DNA of 64,000 nt, taken from contig NC_044924.1 of assembly GCF_003576645.1 (NCBI RefSeq), positions 26,696,654-26,760,653 on the forward strand, written 5' to 3'. The notes beneath the pieces were generated by a model. That model worked only from the letters and a program-made list of their open reading frames with translations, made no database searches and was not told the DNA's origin. A program made the translations under genes and the position numbers. The DNA comes from Ipomoea triloba (lineage: Eukaryota > Streptophyta > Magnoliopsida > Solanales > Convolvulaceae). Position 1 is the first letter of the stretch. Each line of letters starts with the position of its first letter. This document shows, in pieces, positions 36,400 through 47,569 of the stretch.

Positions 36400-36634
36400 G
36401 AATGATTTCCACCGTTCGAAACCTTAAGCCCAACACAACCCTCCCCCCTATATCATCATGCCATGAACATCCTCAACAAGCCCTCTTCTCTTCTTATTAT
36501 CTCCCAACTCTCTCTCTCTCTCTCCTCTTTCTCCTACTCTCTCTCTAGACAAAAACATCATACAAAATTAAAAAAAAAAAAAAAGCCCCAAAGTTTTTAC
36601 GAGATTTTGGACGTAAGATTTGTGCAAAAAAAAA
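36400..36634 (+). promoter_or_regulatory. Probable proximal promoter and leader of the Aux/IAA gene
   Basis: A weak TATA-like CCCTATATCATC lies near 36447. It is followed by a pyrimidine tract of CT repeats (36509-36549), common in plant 5' leaders, and an A-rich stretch up to the ATG. No clear TGTCTC auxin-response element was seen. The transcription start is inferred, not shown. Confidence 0.35.
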
Positions 36635-38830
36635 ATGTTGAATTTTGAAGCGACGGAGCTCCGGCTAGGGTTGCCCGGCGGCGGAGGCGGCGGAAATGAC
36701 GGCGAAGCGGCGAAGAGCAACGGGAAGAGAGCTTTCTCGGACACCGTTGACTTGAAGCTTAAGCTATCTTCCAAGGAATCCAACGTTGATCAAGTTGAGA
36801 ACTTGGAGGACAACAATAATAATGTTGTCACAAGTCCTAGCGATTCCACTAAGCCACCAGCCAAGTAAGTATACATATCTGCACGGTAGCTCAGTTGGTT
36901 TCTGCTGATAGATTCTAGGCGATGATGTATCTAACTATTTCGACTTGGGATTATATGAAAACTATACTTTAAGTGAGAATTTGTGAATTACTGCATAAAT
37001 GCACACAATTTACTACATAAATGCATAAAATTTATTCCCTCGCATATCTCGATGATGATGAAGACCTTCAAGTAGTAACTTATATGCAGTCATGCAGTTC
37101 GATCTCATGTTTTCACCTAAGACATGATATGATTCTCAATCTTTGTATCTATATCTATATACACATTATTTGTTATCTAACTGCTTTCTTTGAGTATGTA
37201 TATTGTGCTAATTTAGTGGTAATTGGTAAACCTTATTACATGTTTAATTATTTGTCAACAAATTTTATAGATTAATAAGGAATTTTGATACATCTAAAGA
37301 TCAAAACGAGATTAAATCTGTTATATATATCTTATTTTAATTCATAGGTTTTACATATTCTTCTCGACCATAAGGCTTTCATGTCTCCTAGATACGTTGG
37401 TTTTGTACATCCATGCAAAAGGAAAAAGACTAATTTTCGTTAATATAATTTTACACACACATAATAATAATAATTATTATTATTTATTTAAAATACGATA
37501 TAGTGTTATTTGTTACCAGAAAAGCTTCTCATATATAACGAGAGGCAAGTGGATTGATAACGAGAGGCAAGAAAAAAACAAAACATTTGGAATCTTTGCA
37601 ATAAATTGTCTTGTAACGAAAATGGAAGAAAACAAAACATTTGGAATCTTTACTTTTAAGATAGCAGTATTTTGAATTATTACTTTGTTTTTCATAATAA
37701 TTTTTTTTTATTTGTGGATTTTATCAATGATTTTCAGATATAATAATTTTTATTTTATTTTTTTATTAATTTGGAAATATATTTATTGAATATTTTTGTC
37801 TAATTAAAAAACTGGCCTGGTGTTGTTTAGAGCACAAGTAGTGGGTTGGCCACCAGTCAGATCATACCGGAAAAACATCCTGAGTGGACAGAAGGCGGCC
37901 GGAGAGAGCTCCGGCGGTGGCGCCGCCCTAGTCAAAGTTAGCGTTGACGGTGCGCCCTACTTACGTAAAGTGGACTTAAAGATGTACAAAAGCTACCATG
38001 AACTTTCTGAAGCTTTGGGCAAAATGTTCAGCTCTTTTACCATTGGTAATTAATTAAACCCTATACTCCCACCTTTTTGGTCCTTATATTTATGATAAAA
38101 TATTAAAAAAAAAATACTCCGTAATAGAATTAATTAATTAATCATAATGCGATAAATAAGATAATTATTTTTTAATAAATATATTGGGTTTTTATTTTGC
38201 AGGGAATTGTGGGACTCATGGATTTAAGGATTTCATGAACGAGAGCAAATTGATAGATCTATTGAGTGGTTCAGACTATGTTCCAACTTATGAAGATAAA
38301 GATGGAGATTGGATGCTTGTCGGTGATGTTCCATGGAAGTAAGTTTATATATATTTAAATAATATATATAATAAATTAATTTTTACATAAAAATTGCGCA
38401 ACTTTAATACTATCACATAAACATTAGTATCTTAATTTTTTAAAACAATTTTAAGTTAAACTTCTACTGTGATAATTTTTTTTAAAAAAAGTTAAGTCAT
38501 ATATTACGAAATTAAATGAAAGCTACTATTTATCTTAAAAATTAAAATATAAAAAAAAATATTAGATTAATAATGCATACTTCAATAATTCATGCACACA
38601 TATATGACTAACGTTTTCTTAATTTTTTTTTAATATTTTTGTAGCATGTTTGTTGATTCATGCAAGCGCTTGCGAATAATGAAAGGATCAGAAGCCATTG
38701 GACTAGGTAATTAAGCTTGAATTTGAATTAAAGGAAAAAAGTTATTTTATTAAACAAATTTGTCGATATTATGCGTAACAATTGTTGTATTACGTGTACT
38801 TTATACTTGAAAAAGTTAATACTCTATCTC

Positions 38831-38897
<67 letters not shown>

Positions 38898-38988
38898 CGC
38901 ATATATTATGTTTATTTTTGATCTAATATTAATCATTCATATATTTGCAGCACCAAGGGCAGTGGAGAAATGCAAGAACAGAAGTTGA
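36635..38988 (+). CDS. Aux/IAA auxin-response repressor, five exons
   Basis: Aux/IAA proteins are short-lived nuclear repressors that bind ARF transcription factors. Auxin triggers their capture by TIR1/AFB F-box proteins. Exons are 36635-36864, 37831-38045, 38203-38338, 38645-38706 and 38951-38988, all with GT...AG introns. They add to 681 nt, or 226 residues, usual for the family. Domain I is [10 protein letters not shown], the EAR repression motif that recruits TOPLESS. Domain II is [14 protein letters not shown], the core degron. Domain III/IV, the PB1 fold, runs from [20 protein letters not shown] through [11 protein letters not shown] to [13 protein letters not shown]. The end, [14 protein letters not shown], and the N-terminus [12 protein letters not shown] are typical of the IAA7/14/16/17 clade. 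All key residues are present. Start choice: the ATG at 36635 follows an A-rich leader; an upstream in-frame TTG is ignored. Confidence 0.95.
38836..38892. repeat. (TA)n tract in Aux/IAA intron 4
   Basis: About 28 TA units are followed by GCGCGCGC, 60 bp upstream of the last exon. Confidence 0.9.
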
Positions 38989-39759
38989 ATTGCTATTTGT
39001 AATTGCATTTTTTTTTCCTTTTTTCTTTTTAAAAAAAATCTGTTTTTTGTTTGTAATGATCTCAACTATGAGCATCAACCTTAATTGTGTTTGTAATTAT
39101 GTTTTAAAATATATGTATACATATCTATTATATAAAACATGAGATGAGAGGTCTGCATTATTCTGTGTGCCCCCCACAGTTTTTGTGGTACGTGTTTTCC
39201 CTAGAAATCATAGTTGTCTTGTTTCATATGCTACAAGAGTAGTTTAATGAGAGAATCTTATTTTAATTATTTGGCATCAAAATAAATTGATTTTTGTGGA
39301 ATATTAAATTAATTGTAATTGAGAAGAATAAATCAGTATAACATCATTCATCTTTAATAGTAATCAACTTTTGTTGTTTATCCCGAAAAGAGTAATATTA
39401 TACTTCGTTCAGTTTACCTTTTTTTCTTTTTTTTTCTTTACATATTATTTTTACTTCATTTCCATTTCTTTTTATTTATGTATATTTAATCCCAGTTTAT
39501 TCTTATTTTCTTCCAATAAAATCAAAACATATAGTATACGTTTGGTCCATCTGAATATGCTTATCTTCATCCAGCAGCAAAAACAGTCTCCGATATGACA
39601 CATTAAAATTTATCTTCATTGTGTGAATCCAAAGAAAAATGTCCGTATCAAAAATTTGTGCGAAAAAATAAATTTTTAGAGTCATTATGACTTAGTTATT
39701 TGTTCAATAAAAGACTCTTAATTTAGTAATAATTAATTATAATACGCCACGTCAAATCA
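38989..39759. other. 3' flank of the Aux/IAA gene
   Basis: The 3' untranslated region starts after the stop at 38988. Several AT-rich poly-A-signal-like words are present (for example TATAAAAC near 39130), but no cleavage site can be chosen. No other gene is seen. Confidence 0.45.
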
Positions 39760-39960
39760 TATATATATATATTTAGGTTCCTGTGCGGATAGTGCTTCTT
39801 GTACGGTCGTGCGGTCATTCACCACTAGGTACGCAAAAATACACCATTTGGTGTGGTGCGGTGTGATGTATTTTTTTTGGTGTGATGCAGTGATGCATTT
39901 TCCATACCTAATGATGAATTCACACCGATCGCACGGAAAACACTGTTCACATTTGAATCA

Positions 39961-40015
<55 letters not shown>
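39760..40015. mobile_element. Possible (TA)n-anchored element
   Basis: A block with GTGCGGATAGTGCTTCTTGT and GGTGTGATGCAGTGATGCAT lies between short (TA)n at 39761-39771 and a long (TA)n at 39961-40015. Terminal symmetry is weak (GTCGTGCGG versus GATCGCACGG). It resembles the other (TA)n-flanked inserts in this window. Confidence 0.4.
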
Positions 40016-40021
<6 letters not shown>

Positions 40022-40544
40022 ATTAGAACTAATAACCAGCTGGTGTTTTTTTTTTTTTTTTATAAATTAAATTAATATTGCATGAATTTTTTAAGAATGA
40101 TAATTGGGGACTGATTAATGAGTGTATGTGCAATTATGTTATCCGGTGGATGGGGGACAAGTAACATGATTCTTAGAAGTTAGTGGGGAGACAAGGGCAT
40201 GTGGATGTTAGTGTAAGAACAACTTTAGTGGGTCACACAATTCCCTCATCAAATACTAAATTATTTTCTAGTTGTCAATGAGCTCATATTGCTTCAAGTC
40301 CTCCTATATGTAATCAATTGTTTCTTGATCCTTCACTTGGACGGCACATAAGGCCCTAAGGGACAAATATAAATAATACATTTTTTTATTATAGTTTTAT
40401 ATAGGAAATGTATATTTGAAGATTTAAAATATGTTACTGAGTTTAAATAATATTTTAGGTGTTGTGGTGGTATAAATATTATCTTACATTTGGTAGGAGT
40501 TTATTTATTTTAATTGGATAAAGTTTAACCATTTCATAGCAGTA
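40016..40544. other. Intergenic DNA, no feature recognised
   Basis: AT-rich, with one poly-T run near 40046. No gene or element end is supported. Confidence 0.45.
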
Positions 40545-40890
40545 AAGTGTTGTAAATTTTAGCTAAAATGATAATTTTGAGTGGCTATTTTGTGGTACAA
40601 ATATATGAGGTTATTTTCAGTTTGGGTCGAATCAAAGTGGATTTGGATTCTTTATAATGAGCGGAAGAAATTGATATATTGTACGCTACAAAACAGATAA
40701 TGAGGGAATGGGAAATTGAGTTTCAAAGTAAATTCATTTGAGTTGGAAAAATGGAGCTCGGAAAACTTTGAAGTAGCCTTTGTCACACGCTGGAAATGGA
40801 TGTGGATTTCAACTAGTATATATATAATTCACTTTTAGAATGAGCTTAAATTGTACAGCATAAATACTCTCTCTTGCGCTGCTAATCAAA
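40545..40890 (+). repeat. LTR-like repeat, copy 1
   Basis: It shares with 45972-46310 the words GTGGCTATTTTGTG, AAACAGATAAT, CATTTGAGTTGGAAAA and ACTCTCTC. A TATA-like TAGTATATATATAATTC lies near 40817. The layout resembles the U3-R part of an LTR, but ends and target duplications are unclear. Confidence 0.45.
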
Positions 40891-41835
40891 ATCTTATAAT
40901 GAGGCTGAAAAAGCTTGACTTTTGTACACCTACACCTCGGGTACACAAATCTTGTCCAATAAACCAATAGTCTATGCAGGCTAAGTTATGTTAAATTTCA
41001 AATAACTTGTTTCAACTTACACAAAAAAGTCGAATGTTACAATATAAGATGGGGTACAGTCACATCTCAATGGGAATGCATTCGAAAAGTGCTTTAACAA
41101 AGCATTTTTCGGTGCTTTGTTTAGCACCATTGAAAAGTTCTATTAATAAGCACCTTACAATGCCTAATTAAAGCACCTTGCGCAAGGTGCCTTAGTAAGG
41201 TTAATTAACTTTGGGTACTTACGGACTTATTGGTCACATCATTTTTTGAAACGGATTATTTATGGTTAGTTATACGAATAAATTGTAAATATTTTGTAAT
41301 CTTTGCTTTTAATTAATATGACCGCTTCGAATGTTAAATTGGATTTATGCATGTGTCGTATTAATGCTATGATTTATAATCTCTTATATAAATACCTAAT
41401 GTTCAGGTAGAATTTAACAACTATTCAAAAATTCATTTATCACTCCTATGCTGTCTTCTCTCTCAAATCTGTGTTCGTACATTCTGATCAAAGCTTTTTG
41501 TTCAAGTTTTTATTCTAGTTCGCTGAGGGTAATTTAATTTGAGTACTTAAACTATTTACCGTAATCCATTTTATCCTAGAAAACTTATGCTACAACCCTC
41601 CAGCACTCTCGGGATATAGCGAATTAGATATGAGGAATGTGTGTTTACATATATATACGACTTGAATTTCCTTAATTTTGTTCTTTGTTTTGGGATTATT
41701 TCAACAATTAAATCCCATTATTTTATATTTTTTTTTTTGTTAAACTATCTACCTAATTATTCGCCTACATAAGCTTTACTTGATTGGAAAAAGTATGAGT
41801 AATATATGTTTATTTTGATTAGAAAAAGTCTTACA
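40891..41835. other. Intergenic DNA, no feature recognised
   Basis: A TATA-like TTATATAAATACC occurs near 41391, but no coding sequence follows it. Nothing else is recognised. Confidence 0.4.
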
Positions 41836-42058
41836 GCTTGTTTGGTTCATAGAAGGGAATGGAATACCATTCTCAGGAACATACCTATTCCATTATTTAC
41901 TTTGTCCTTTTATTCTTGAAAATAATATTTCTGGGAATGAGTTATTTCTTTTGCAAGAGGGAATAGTCATTCCTGGGAGATCCCTGGTATTAGCTATTCT
42001 CAAATATTTGGGAATAGCTTTTATATTATAATACCAAAAATACCATTTTGTATTATAA

Positions 42059-42113
<55 letters not shown>

Positions 42114-42235
42114 TTATTTATTTATTTATATATATATATTTATACTTATAGTTATATTTATATATTAAAATTGTAATTAATTAAATATATGCATTTATAT
42201 AATACATTATATTTATTGAAGTATATACATGAATT

Positions 42236-42275
<40 letters not shown>

Positions 42276-42411
42276 TATTATTATTATTATTATTATTATT
42301 ATTTATAGACATATATTTGTTTATATTCATAGGGACATATGGTATATTAGGATTCTTCGAATTTCATTCATTCACAACTTCTATATTTTCATATATAATT
42401 TATTTATTTTC

Positions 42412-42451
<40 letters not shown>

Positions 42452-42667
42452 ATTTTTATAGGGGTATTTAATTATGTCTTTTAAACACATTACATTTCTA
42501 TTCCTTAAACCAACCAAACACTGAAATTATATTCTAAAGTCTATTCTTTTAACGAACCAAACAATAGTATACTTTTCTTATTCTATTTCTAGCTTATTCC
42601 ATTCCGTATGAAATATTGGAATGCTATTTATATTCCCTTAAAATTCATTGCGTGAACCAAACATGCG
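41836..42667. mobile_element. Foldback MITE with TA and ATA arrays inside
   Basis: The left end GCTTGTTTGGTTCA and the reversed right end CCGCATGTTTGGTTCACGCA are inverted. The arms are rich in GGGAATAG / TATTCC words. Internal arrays are (TA)n at about 42062-42110, (ATA/TTA)n at 42239-42303 and (ATA)n at 42413-42451. The runs of isoleucine codons are not genes. Confidence 0.65.
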
Positions 42668-42992
42668 GTTAGTGTTTCTGTGTTTAATAGCAATAGATGT
42701 AGGGAACCTTTGGTGCTTGATACCAGGAAAGTTTGATATGATTCTGCTGATCGGTAACCATAAAGGTTAGTTTAATAATTAACGGTTGTCTTGCAATGGA
42801 TATACATACATATTTATGCATGGATTATGATCAGTCCAAAATTGCATGCTATATTCACTTACATTTATCACTCACAAACTCACTCCTTTATGGGAAAATT
42901 TAAAATAATAGAAAAGAAAATCATACAAAAATAGTCACATTAAGAAGTGTAAAAAATTGTGTGATTTTTGTAGGGATGAGAAACATTATTTT

Positions 42993-42997
<5 letters not shown>

Positions 42998-43031
<34 letters not shown>

Positions 43032-43220
43032 AATATCTCACATGAGAACTGTGGATAAATTTGGACTAGCTATCCATCTTGAGTATGTGTATGACTGTGA
43101 TTTATTCAGATCTATTTACGTTTTTATTTAATTTGGACTAGCTATCCATCTTGAGTATGTGTATGACTGTGATTTATTCAGATTTATTTATGTTTTTATT
43201 ATACTTTAATAATTTTTGTT
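42998..43220. repeat. (TA)n followed by a 67-69 bp direct repeat
   Basis: After (TA)n (42998-43028), the sequence from ATTTGGACTAGCTATCCATC to TTTTTATT occurs twice in tandem (about 43059-43127 and 43128-43200) with few changes. Confidence 0.75.
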
Positions 43221-43290
43221 TGTGTTTTGAAGGCTGGGATGAATATACACGAAACTTATGCTTTATTTTTGGTGTTGAATTTATGATAAA

Positions 43291-43614
43291 TGAGAACACC
43301 CTCTTATAAAAAGTGTGGACATGTCCACACCATCCAATCATTAATAAGATCTTGTGGTCCTTGTTTTGTTTTTTTTTATATTAAATTAAATTAACTTTAT
43401 TGAAATTTAAAATAATAACTGCCATTTTTTTGAGTCAACCTACTGCCACTAGACCACAAGGTCTTTGGCATAACTGTCATTTGATTAATTTTAAATTTAA
43501 TGATTTACTATTTTGCACTGCATTAGTAATGGCAAGATCCTAGCATTTGATTACTCAATGTGAAAGGTGTATGTAGAAGTGTGGACACGTGGAAGGTGCT
43601 CTTATATGAAGTAA
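43291..43614. mobile_element. MITE, GAGAACACCCTCTTATA type, with a SINE scrap inside
   Basis: The left part TCTTATAAAAAGTGTGGACA and the reversed right part ATAAGAGCACCTTCCACGTG, then TCCACACTTC, form loose inverted ends. A fragment at about 43430-43470 (CCACTAGACCACAAGGTCTT) matches the head of the SINE at 5767-5908, on the minus strand. ATAACTGCCATT / ATAACTGTCATT around it may be its target duplication. Confidence 0.45.
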
Positions 43615-43616
43615 CC

Positions 43617-43619
<3 letters not shown>

Positions 43620-43702
<83 letters not shown>
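43620..43702. repeat. (TA)n microsatellite, 83 bp
   Basis: This is a pure TA run joined directly to the GCACCTTAAG element on its right. Confidence 0.95.
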
Positions 43703-43707
<5 letters not shown>

Positions 43708-44230
43708 GGTTTAGGTGCAGAAGATCTGAGCCGTTGATCAAATCTAGATCAACGACTCAAATAAGTGAAAATTAAAAAAAAAAACTGTGTGTCTGGAAGA
43801 AATAAGCATAAGCTAAAAATGGTGCACCTTAAGTGATAGAGACACACCTTAAGTGATAGAACAACGCACCTTAAGTCTTATCATCGCGCACCTTCAGTTT
43901 ATAACAATGGCTCACCTTAACTAATATAAAGACACACTGAAAACCACGCACCTTAAGAAGAAAAATCACGCACCTAAAGCTTTAGACCGAGGCACATTAA
44001 GTTTCAACAAACAACGCACCATAAGTTATCAACTAAAGAACTGATTCACCTTAAGCACAAAAACCACACACTTTAAGAAGGAAAACCATGCACCTTAAGC
44101 ACAAAACATATGCACCTTAAGCACAGAACTTACGCACTTTAAGTTCTCAACTACACGCAGCTTAAGCACAGAACCCACGCACCCAAAGAAGGAACATGAT
44201 GCACCTTAAGCACAAACCTACGCACATTAA
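43703..44230 (+). mobile_element. (TA)n-anchored element with a GCACCTTAAG minisatellite
   Basis: It starts GACAGGTTTAGGTGCAGAAG, then GATCTGAGCCGTTGATCAAA, then from about 43820 some 16-18 units of 22-32 bp centred on CGCACCTTAAG. A shorter inverted relative is at 31942-32178. There is no coding capacity. Confidence 0.65.
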
Positions 44231-44407
44231 ATTTTACCCAAATGGAAAATGACCAAATTGCCACCTTGTTTTATTTTTATTTTTATTTTTATTTTTATTA
44301 TTTTTTTTATGTTGTTAATCCTGGATGTTGATTTTGGCAAGATCAATGACTCTCCTCTCCATGCACAACTGCACATGAGAAGCACCAGCGCACGCGAACT
44401 GAATTTT

Positions 44408-44420
<13 letters not shown>

Positions 44421-44474
<54 letters not shown>
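44421..44474. repeat. (CA)n microsatellite
   Basis: About 25 CA units are present. A (TTTTA)n array lies upstream at about 44271-44300. Confidence 0.95.
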
Positions 44475-44476
<2 letters not shown>

Positions 44477-44603
44477 ATGGATTTAATTAACCCAGGTAGA
44501 TAGAATCAATAAACCCGATTAAATTAAGGGGGGTTGACAAGATAGGATAAAGGCAATGATCACGGAGATTCTTGTATTAATTCAATAGGAAAGATGCTAT
44601 TAC

Positions 44604-45101
44604 ATGTCTTTTTGTGAGTATGATTCCTTAAATTTTTGTGATAAACATTTGGGGAGTGAGGATGATAACATGTCTTTTTATTCTTGCGAAAATGAGTTTT
44701 ATGAATATGATAATTCTACTTGGGAGGATGAGGAGTTGATAAAGATTGAAGAAGAAAGGATTGAGCAAAGAGGAAAAATTGTCACTTTTGGCAATTTGAT
44801 AGAGGGTGAGTCGAGCGTAAACACTTTAAGAGAGAAATATGAGGACGTGCTTGTTCATTGGGATGTTTTTAATGACAAATTTCTTAGAGATGGAATAGAT
44901 CAAAAGGAGAGGGAGAAAAGGCAAGCTATCCTTGAGAAATTTGGGGTAGTATGTCATGTTTACTTAGGACTAGCAATAGGATTTGTTCTTCCCTTCCTTG
45001 CTTGTGAGTTCAAGGATGTTCCCCATCTTAGGGCATACCTTGAAGCCAAAGTGCATGGGACGCTTGGTAAGGTCCCAAAGTCGGTGTGTTTCGAAGGATA
45101 G
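44604..45101 (+). CDS. Unrecognised acidic ORF, probably from an LTR retroelement
   Basis: A 165-residue open frame starts MSFCEYDSLNFCDKHLGSED and ends GKVPKSVCFEG. The first 70 residues are acidic. The middle is charged and helical (KEREKRQAILEKFG), followed by a hydrophobic stretch (VYLGLAIGFVLPFLACEF). About 50 bp after the stop comes GCGCACTTGGGAGGCAATCC. From memory this is like the conserved block downstream of pol in Athila-type Gypsy elements. I do not recognise the protein itself. It could be part of a retroelement accessory ORF or a captured gene piece. No LTR pair could be tied to it with confidence. Confidence 0.4.
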   Translation: MSFCEYDSLNFCDKHLGSEDDNMSFYSCENEFYEYDNSTWEDEELIKIEEERIEQRGKIVTFGNLIEGESSVNTLREKYEDVLVHWDVFNDKFLRDGIDQKEREKRQAILEKFGVVCHVYLGLAIGFVLPFLACEFKDVPHLRAYLEAKVHGTLGKVPKSVCFEG

Positions 45102-45109
45102 AGCACACC

Positions 45110-45600
45110 ACGTCTAGCCAGTGACGTAAAACGTGGCGCACTTGGGAGGCAATCCCAACGTTATCTTTCATTTTATAGAATCTTCATTTATGTTATTATT
45201 TTGTTTTCTTTTCGATTGCTTTAATCTTATTTTTTTTATATAGCCCCCTTTAAGCTAACAATCGCAGATTATCCATTTGGGAAGCGTAAATTGCCCACAA
45301 TCCATCAACAAACCATCACCACTAGCAAAAGAGGCTAAAATAGCAAAGGTAAAACGCAAATAACGCAACCACGCTCCATACACGCGTAAAGGAGGCGTGT
45401 AGGCTTTCTAGTAGCCGTCCACACCTGGCTTCACGCGTGAAGGTGGCGTGGACCTTAACCAGAAGCCGTCCACGTCCCCCTTCACGCGTGAAGGCCGCGT
45501 GGACGAGCACCAGAATATTTCGCGGGAGTCTCGCGTGAATTAGTTTAAAACCCTTCCCCACTCCATTTCTTCACCTCCACGAGCAAAACCTTCTCTCAAG
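45110..45600. repeat. Retroelement-like tract with a CACGCGTGAAGG minisatellite
   Basis: After the GGGAGGCAATCCCAACG block, three to four units of about 60 bp repeat TTCACGCGTGAAGG and AGAAGCCGTCCAC (45380-45520). It is GC-rich compared with its surroundings. No ORF is convincing on either strand. Confidence 0.5.
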
Positions 45601-45971
45601 GTAAAAATACTTTTTCCTCAAGACATTTTCTTACAAGATTTCAAGCTTTATTCACCGTTCAAAGTCATCAAAGAGGTAATACATCTCTCCCTTTGCTTTC
45701 ATAGTTTAAATGCTAGAGTCCATTTCCTTTAAGCATGTCTCCATGAATCTACATTGCTATAAGTTCTTTTATGATTATTTTGTTATGAGATCACTTCTAA
45801 GACTTATTTGGAGCTTACATTGTCATTATATGATAAAAATTTCATGTTTTGCAACCTATTGATGCTTAGATGATAAACCCTATGTGTGATTTGAGAATTT
45901 CTTACTTTGTTGGATTTCTATATGAAATTGAGAGCATAAGAACAAAAGATTGCAACTTTATTGCTCTTTAG
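45601..45971. other. Intergenic or retroelement DNA, no feature recognised
   Basis: It continues from the retroelement-like tract without a visible boundary. No gene is supported. Confidence 0.4.
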
Positions 45972-46548
45972 GTGTTACATTGTTGATTCTAAATAAAAAA
46001 TGACATTATAAGTGGCTATTTTGTGATACAAATATATGTGGGGTCTACTTTTGGTTTGGTTCGAGTTCTTCGTAGTGAGACAAAGAGATTGATATATTGT
46101 AAGCTCAAAACAGATAATAGGTGAATGAGAAATTGATTATCAAAGTAGACCATTTGAGTTGGAAAATGAAGGTGGAAAGACTTGAAACAAGAACTTGTCC
46201 CACATTGAAAAAGCAATGAGGTTTACACCACAATATATACAAGAATCTTTTAGAAAGTCATTGAACTGTATAGATAGCATAGAGACTCTCTCTCGCGCGC
46301 AAGAGATAAATGTAGAAAGTTGAAGTACATGTAGCATTACACTTTTAATAATAAAATAGTGTTTCGCTCGACCTTTCGTTTCTTGTGTTTGTATTTAATA
46401 AAAGAGAAAGTCGAAGTACATGTAGCGTTACTCTTTTAAGAAAATAGAAAATAGTGTTTCGCTCGACTCGTACTAAACCTTTAACATTTCGTTTCTTGTG
46501 CTTGTATTTCTTCAGAAATAATCTGTTCCTAGGATTATTTTGCTACAA
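45972..46548 (+). repeat. LTR-like repeat, copy 2, with a ~95-bp tandem duplication
   Basis: The first 340 bp match 40545-40890, including CTTGTCCCACATTG and a TATA-like ACAATATATAC near 46233. From about 46315 to 46515 a ~95-105 bp unit containing GAAGTACATGTAGC and AATAGTGTTTCGCTCGAC is present twice. It starts TGTTACA and may end TTGCTACA at 46548, but no target duplication was found. Confidence 0.45.
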
Positions 46549-46554
46549 ACGTCA

Positions 46555-47468
46555 CTACAAAAGTTGTTAATGGTGCTTTGGTTTTGCTAGCTTGCAAGTT
46601 ACAACAAGGATTTTGACACCTCTACGCATCCATTGTTTGACAATTTAAAAAGACTTGCAGGCTATGTTTTGCTAGAGATAGTGTCTGTTCTAAAAGAAAC
46701 AGAAAGAGTTTTAAAGAATTGCACGATGAAACACTTTGGCAACAATACCTATGGCATGTAACTTGGTGAAGTTGGTATCAATCTTTCTTGGAGTTAGAGT
46801 TCACTTTAGAACTGAGTCTAAGTATACTACTCACCATTTGATCAATCTTCAAATATTTCTGGGTTATCCTCCCCGAAGACCCTTAACAAATTTCATTCTC
46901 AAGAATATAAGCATAATGTTCTATGCAGTAATTGCAGCAAAACAGCTTATTGGTGCAATTTGAACGTCATTCTTTTTGCACGTTGTCCTGTTGTCTAATT
47001 CTTATGAAGTTTCTTTCAGAAAAACAAGACAACATGCAAAAAATAATGATGTTCAGAATGTACCAAAAAGCTGTTTTCCTACAAATACTGTACAGAGCAT
47101 TATGCTTATATTCTTGAGAATGAAATTTGTTAAGGATCTTCCGGAGGATAACCTAGAAATATTTGAAGATTAGATGGAGAGTAGCATAGTTACAATGAGT
47201 TCTAAACTGAAGTCTAACTCGAAGAAACGTTTATACCAACTTCACCATGTTATTACAGGCCATATGTATTGCTGCCAAGTGGTTCATCCTGCAATTTCTT
47301 ATACCTCTTTTTGTTTCTTTTACAGAAGACACCATCACTGGCAAAACATAACCTATCAGGATTTCTAAACCATTAAACGATGGTCGTGTAGAGCAGTGGA
47401 GGTGTGAAAATCCTTGTTGTAAGCCAACAAAGCCAAAGCACCTTTAACAACATTTGTGGTGATGTCAA
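46555..47468. repeat. Long palindrome (foldback), copy A
   Basis: The two halves are inverted copies of about 450 bp meeting near 47010. For example ACTTGGTGAAGTTGGTAT at 46758 is mirrored at about 47233-47250, and AAATTTCATTCTCAAGAATA at 46890 at about 47113-47130. A transcript would fold into a long hairpin. Small frames inside are not convincing genes. A related palindrome is at 59905-60750. Confidence 0.85.
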
Positions 47469-47569
47469 TATATCCTTGTTCTTCAGTGTAGAACAGAAAA
47501 GAAGTAGACCAGAGATCTGCAACAAAGCCCCCAGAAGGAAATAATAAGATAATTTAAACCAATGAAAAC

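Noticed and set aside
36620..36634. Upstream TTG start for the Aux/IAA protein
   Set aside because: It adds only five residues from an A-rich leader; the ATG at 36635 gives the canonical start.
43820..44230. CRISPR array
   Set aside because: The repeats are degenerate and spacers are neither unique nor of constant length; this is plant nuclear DNA.
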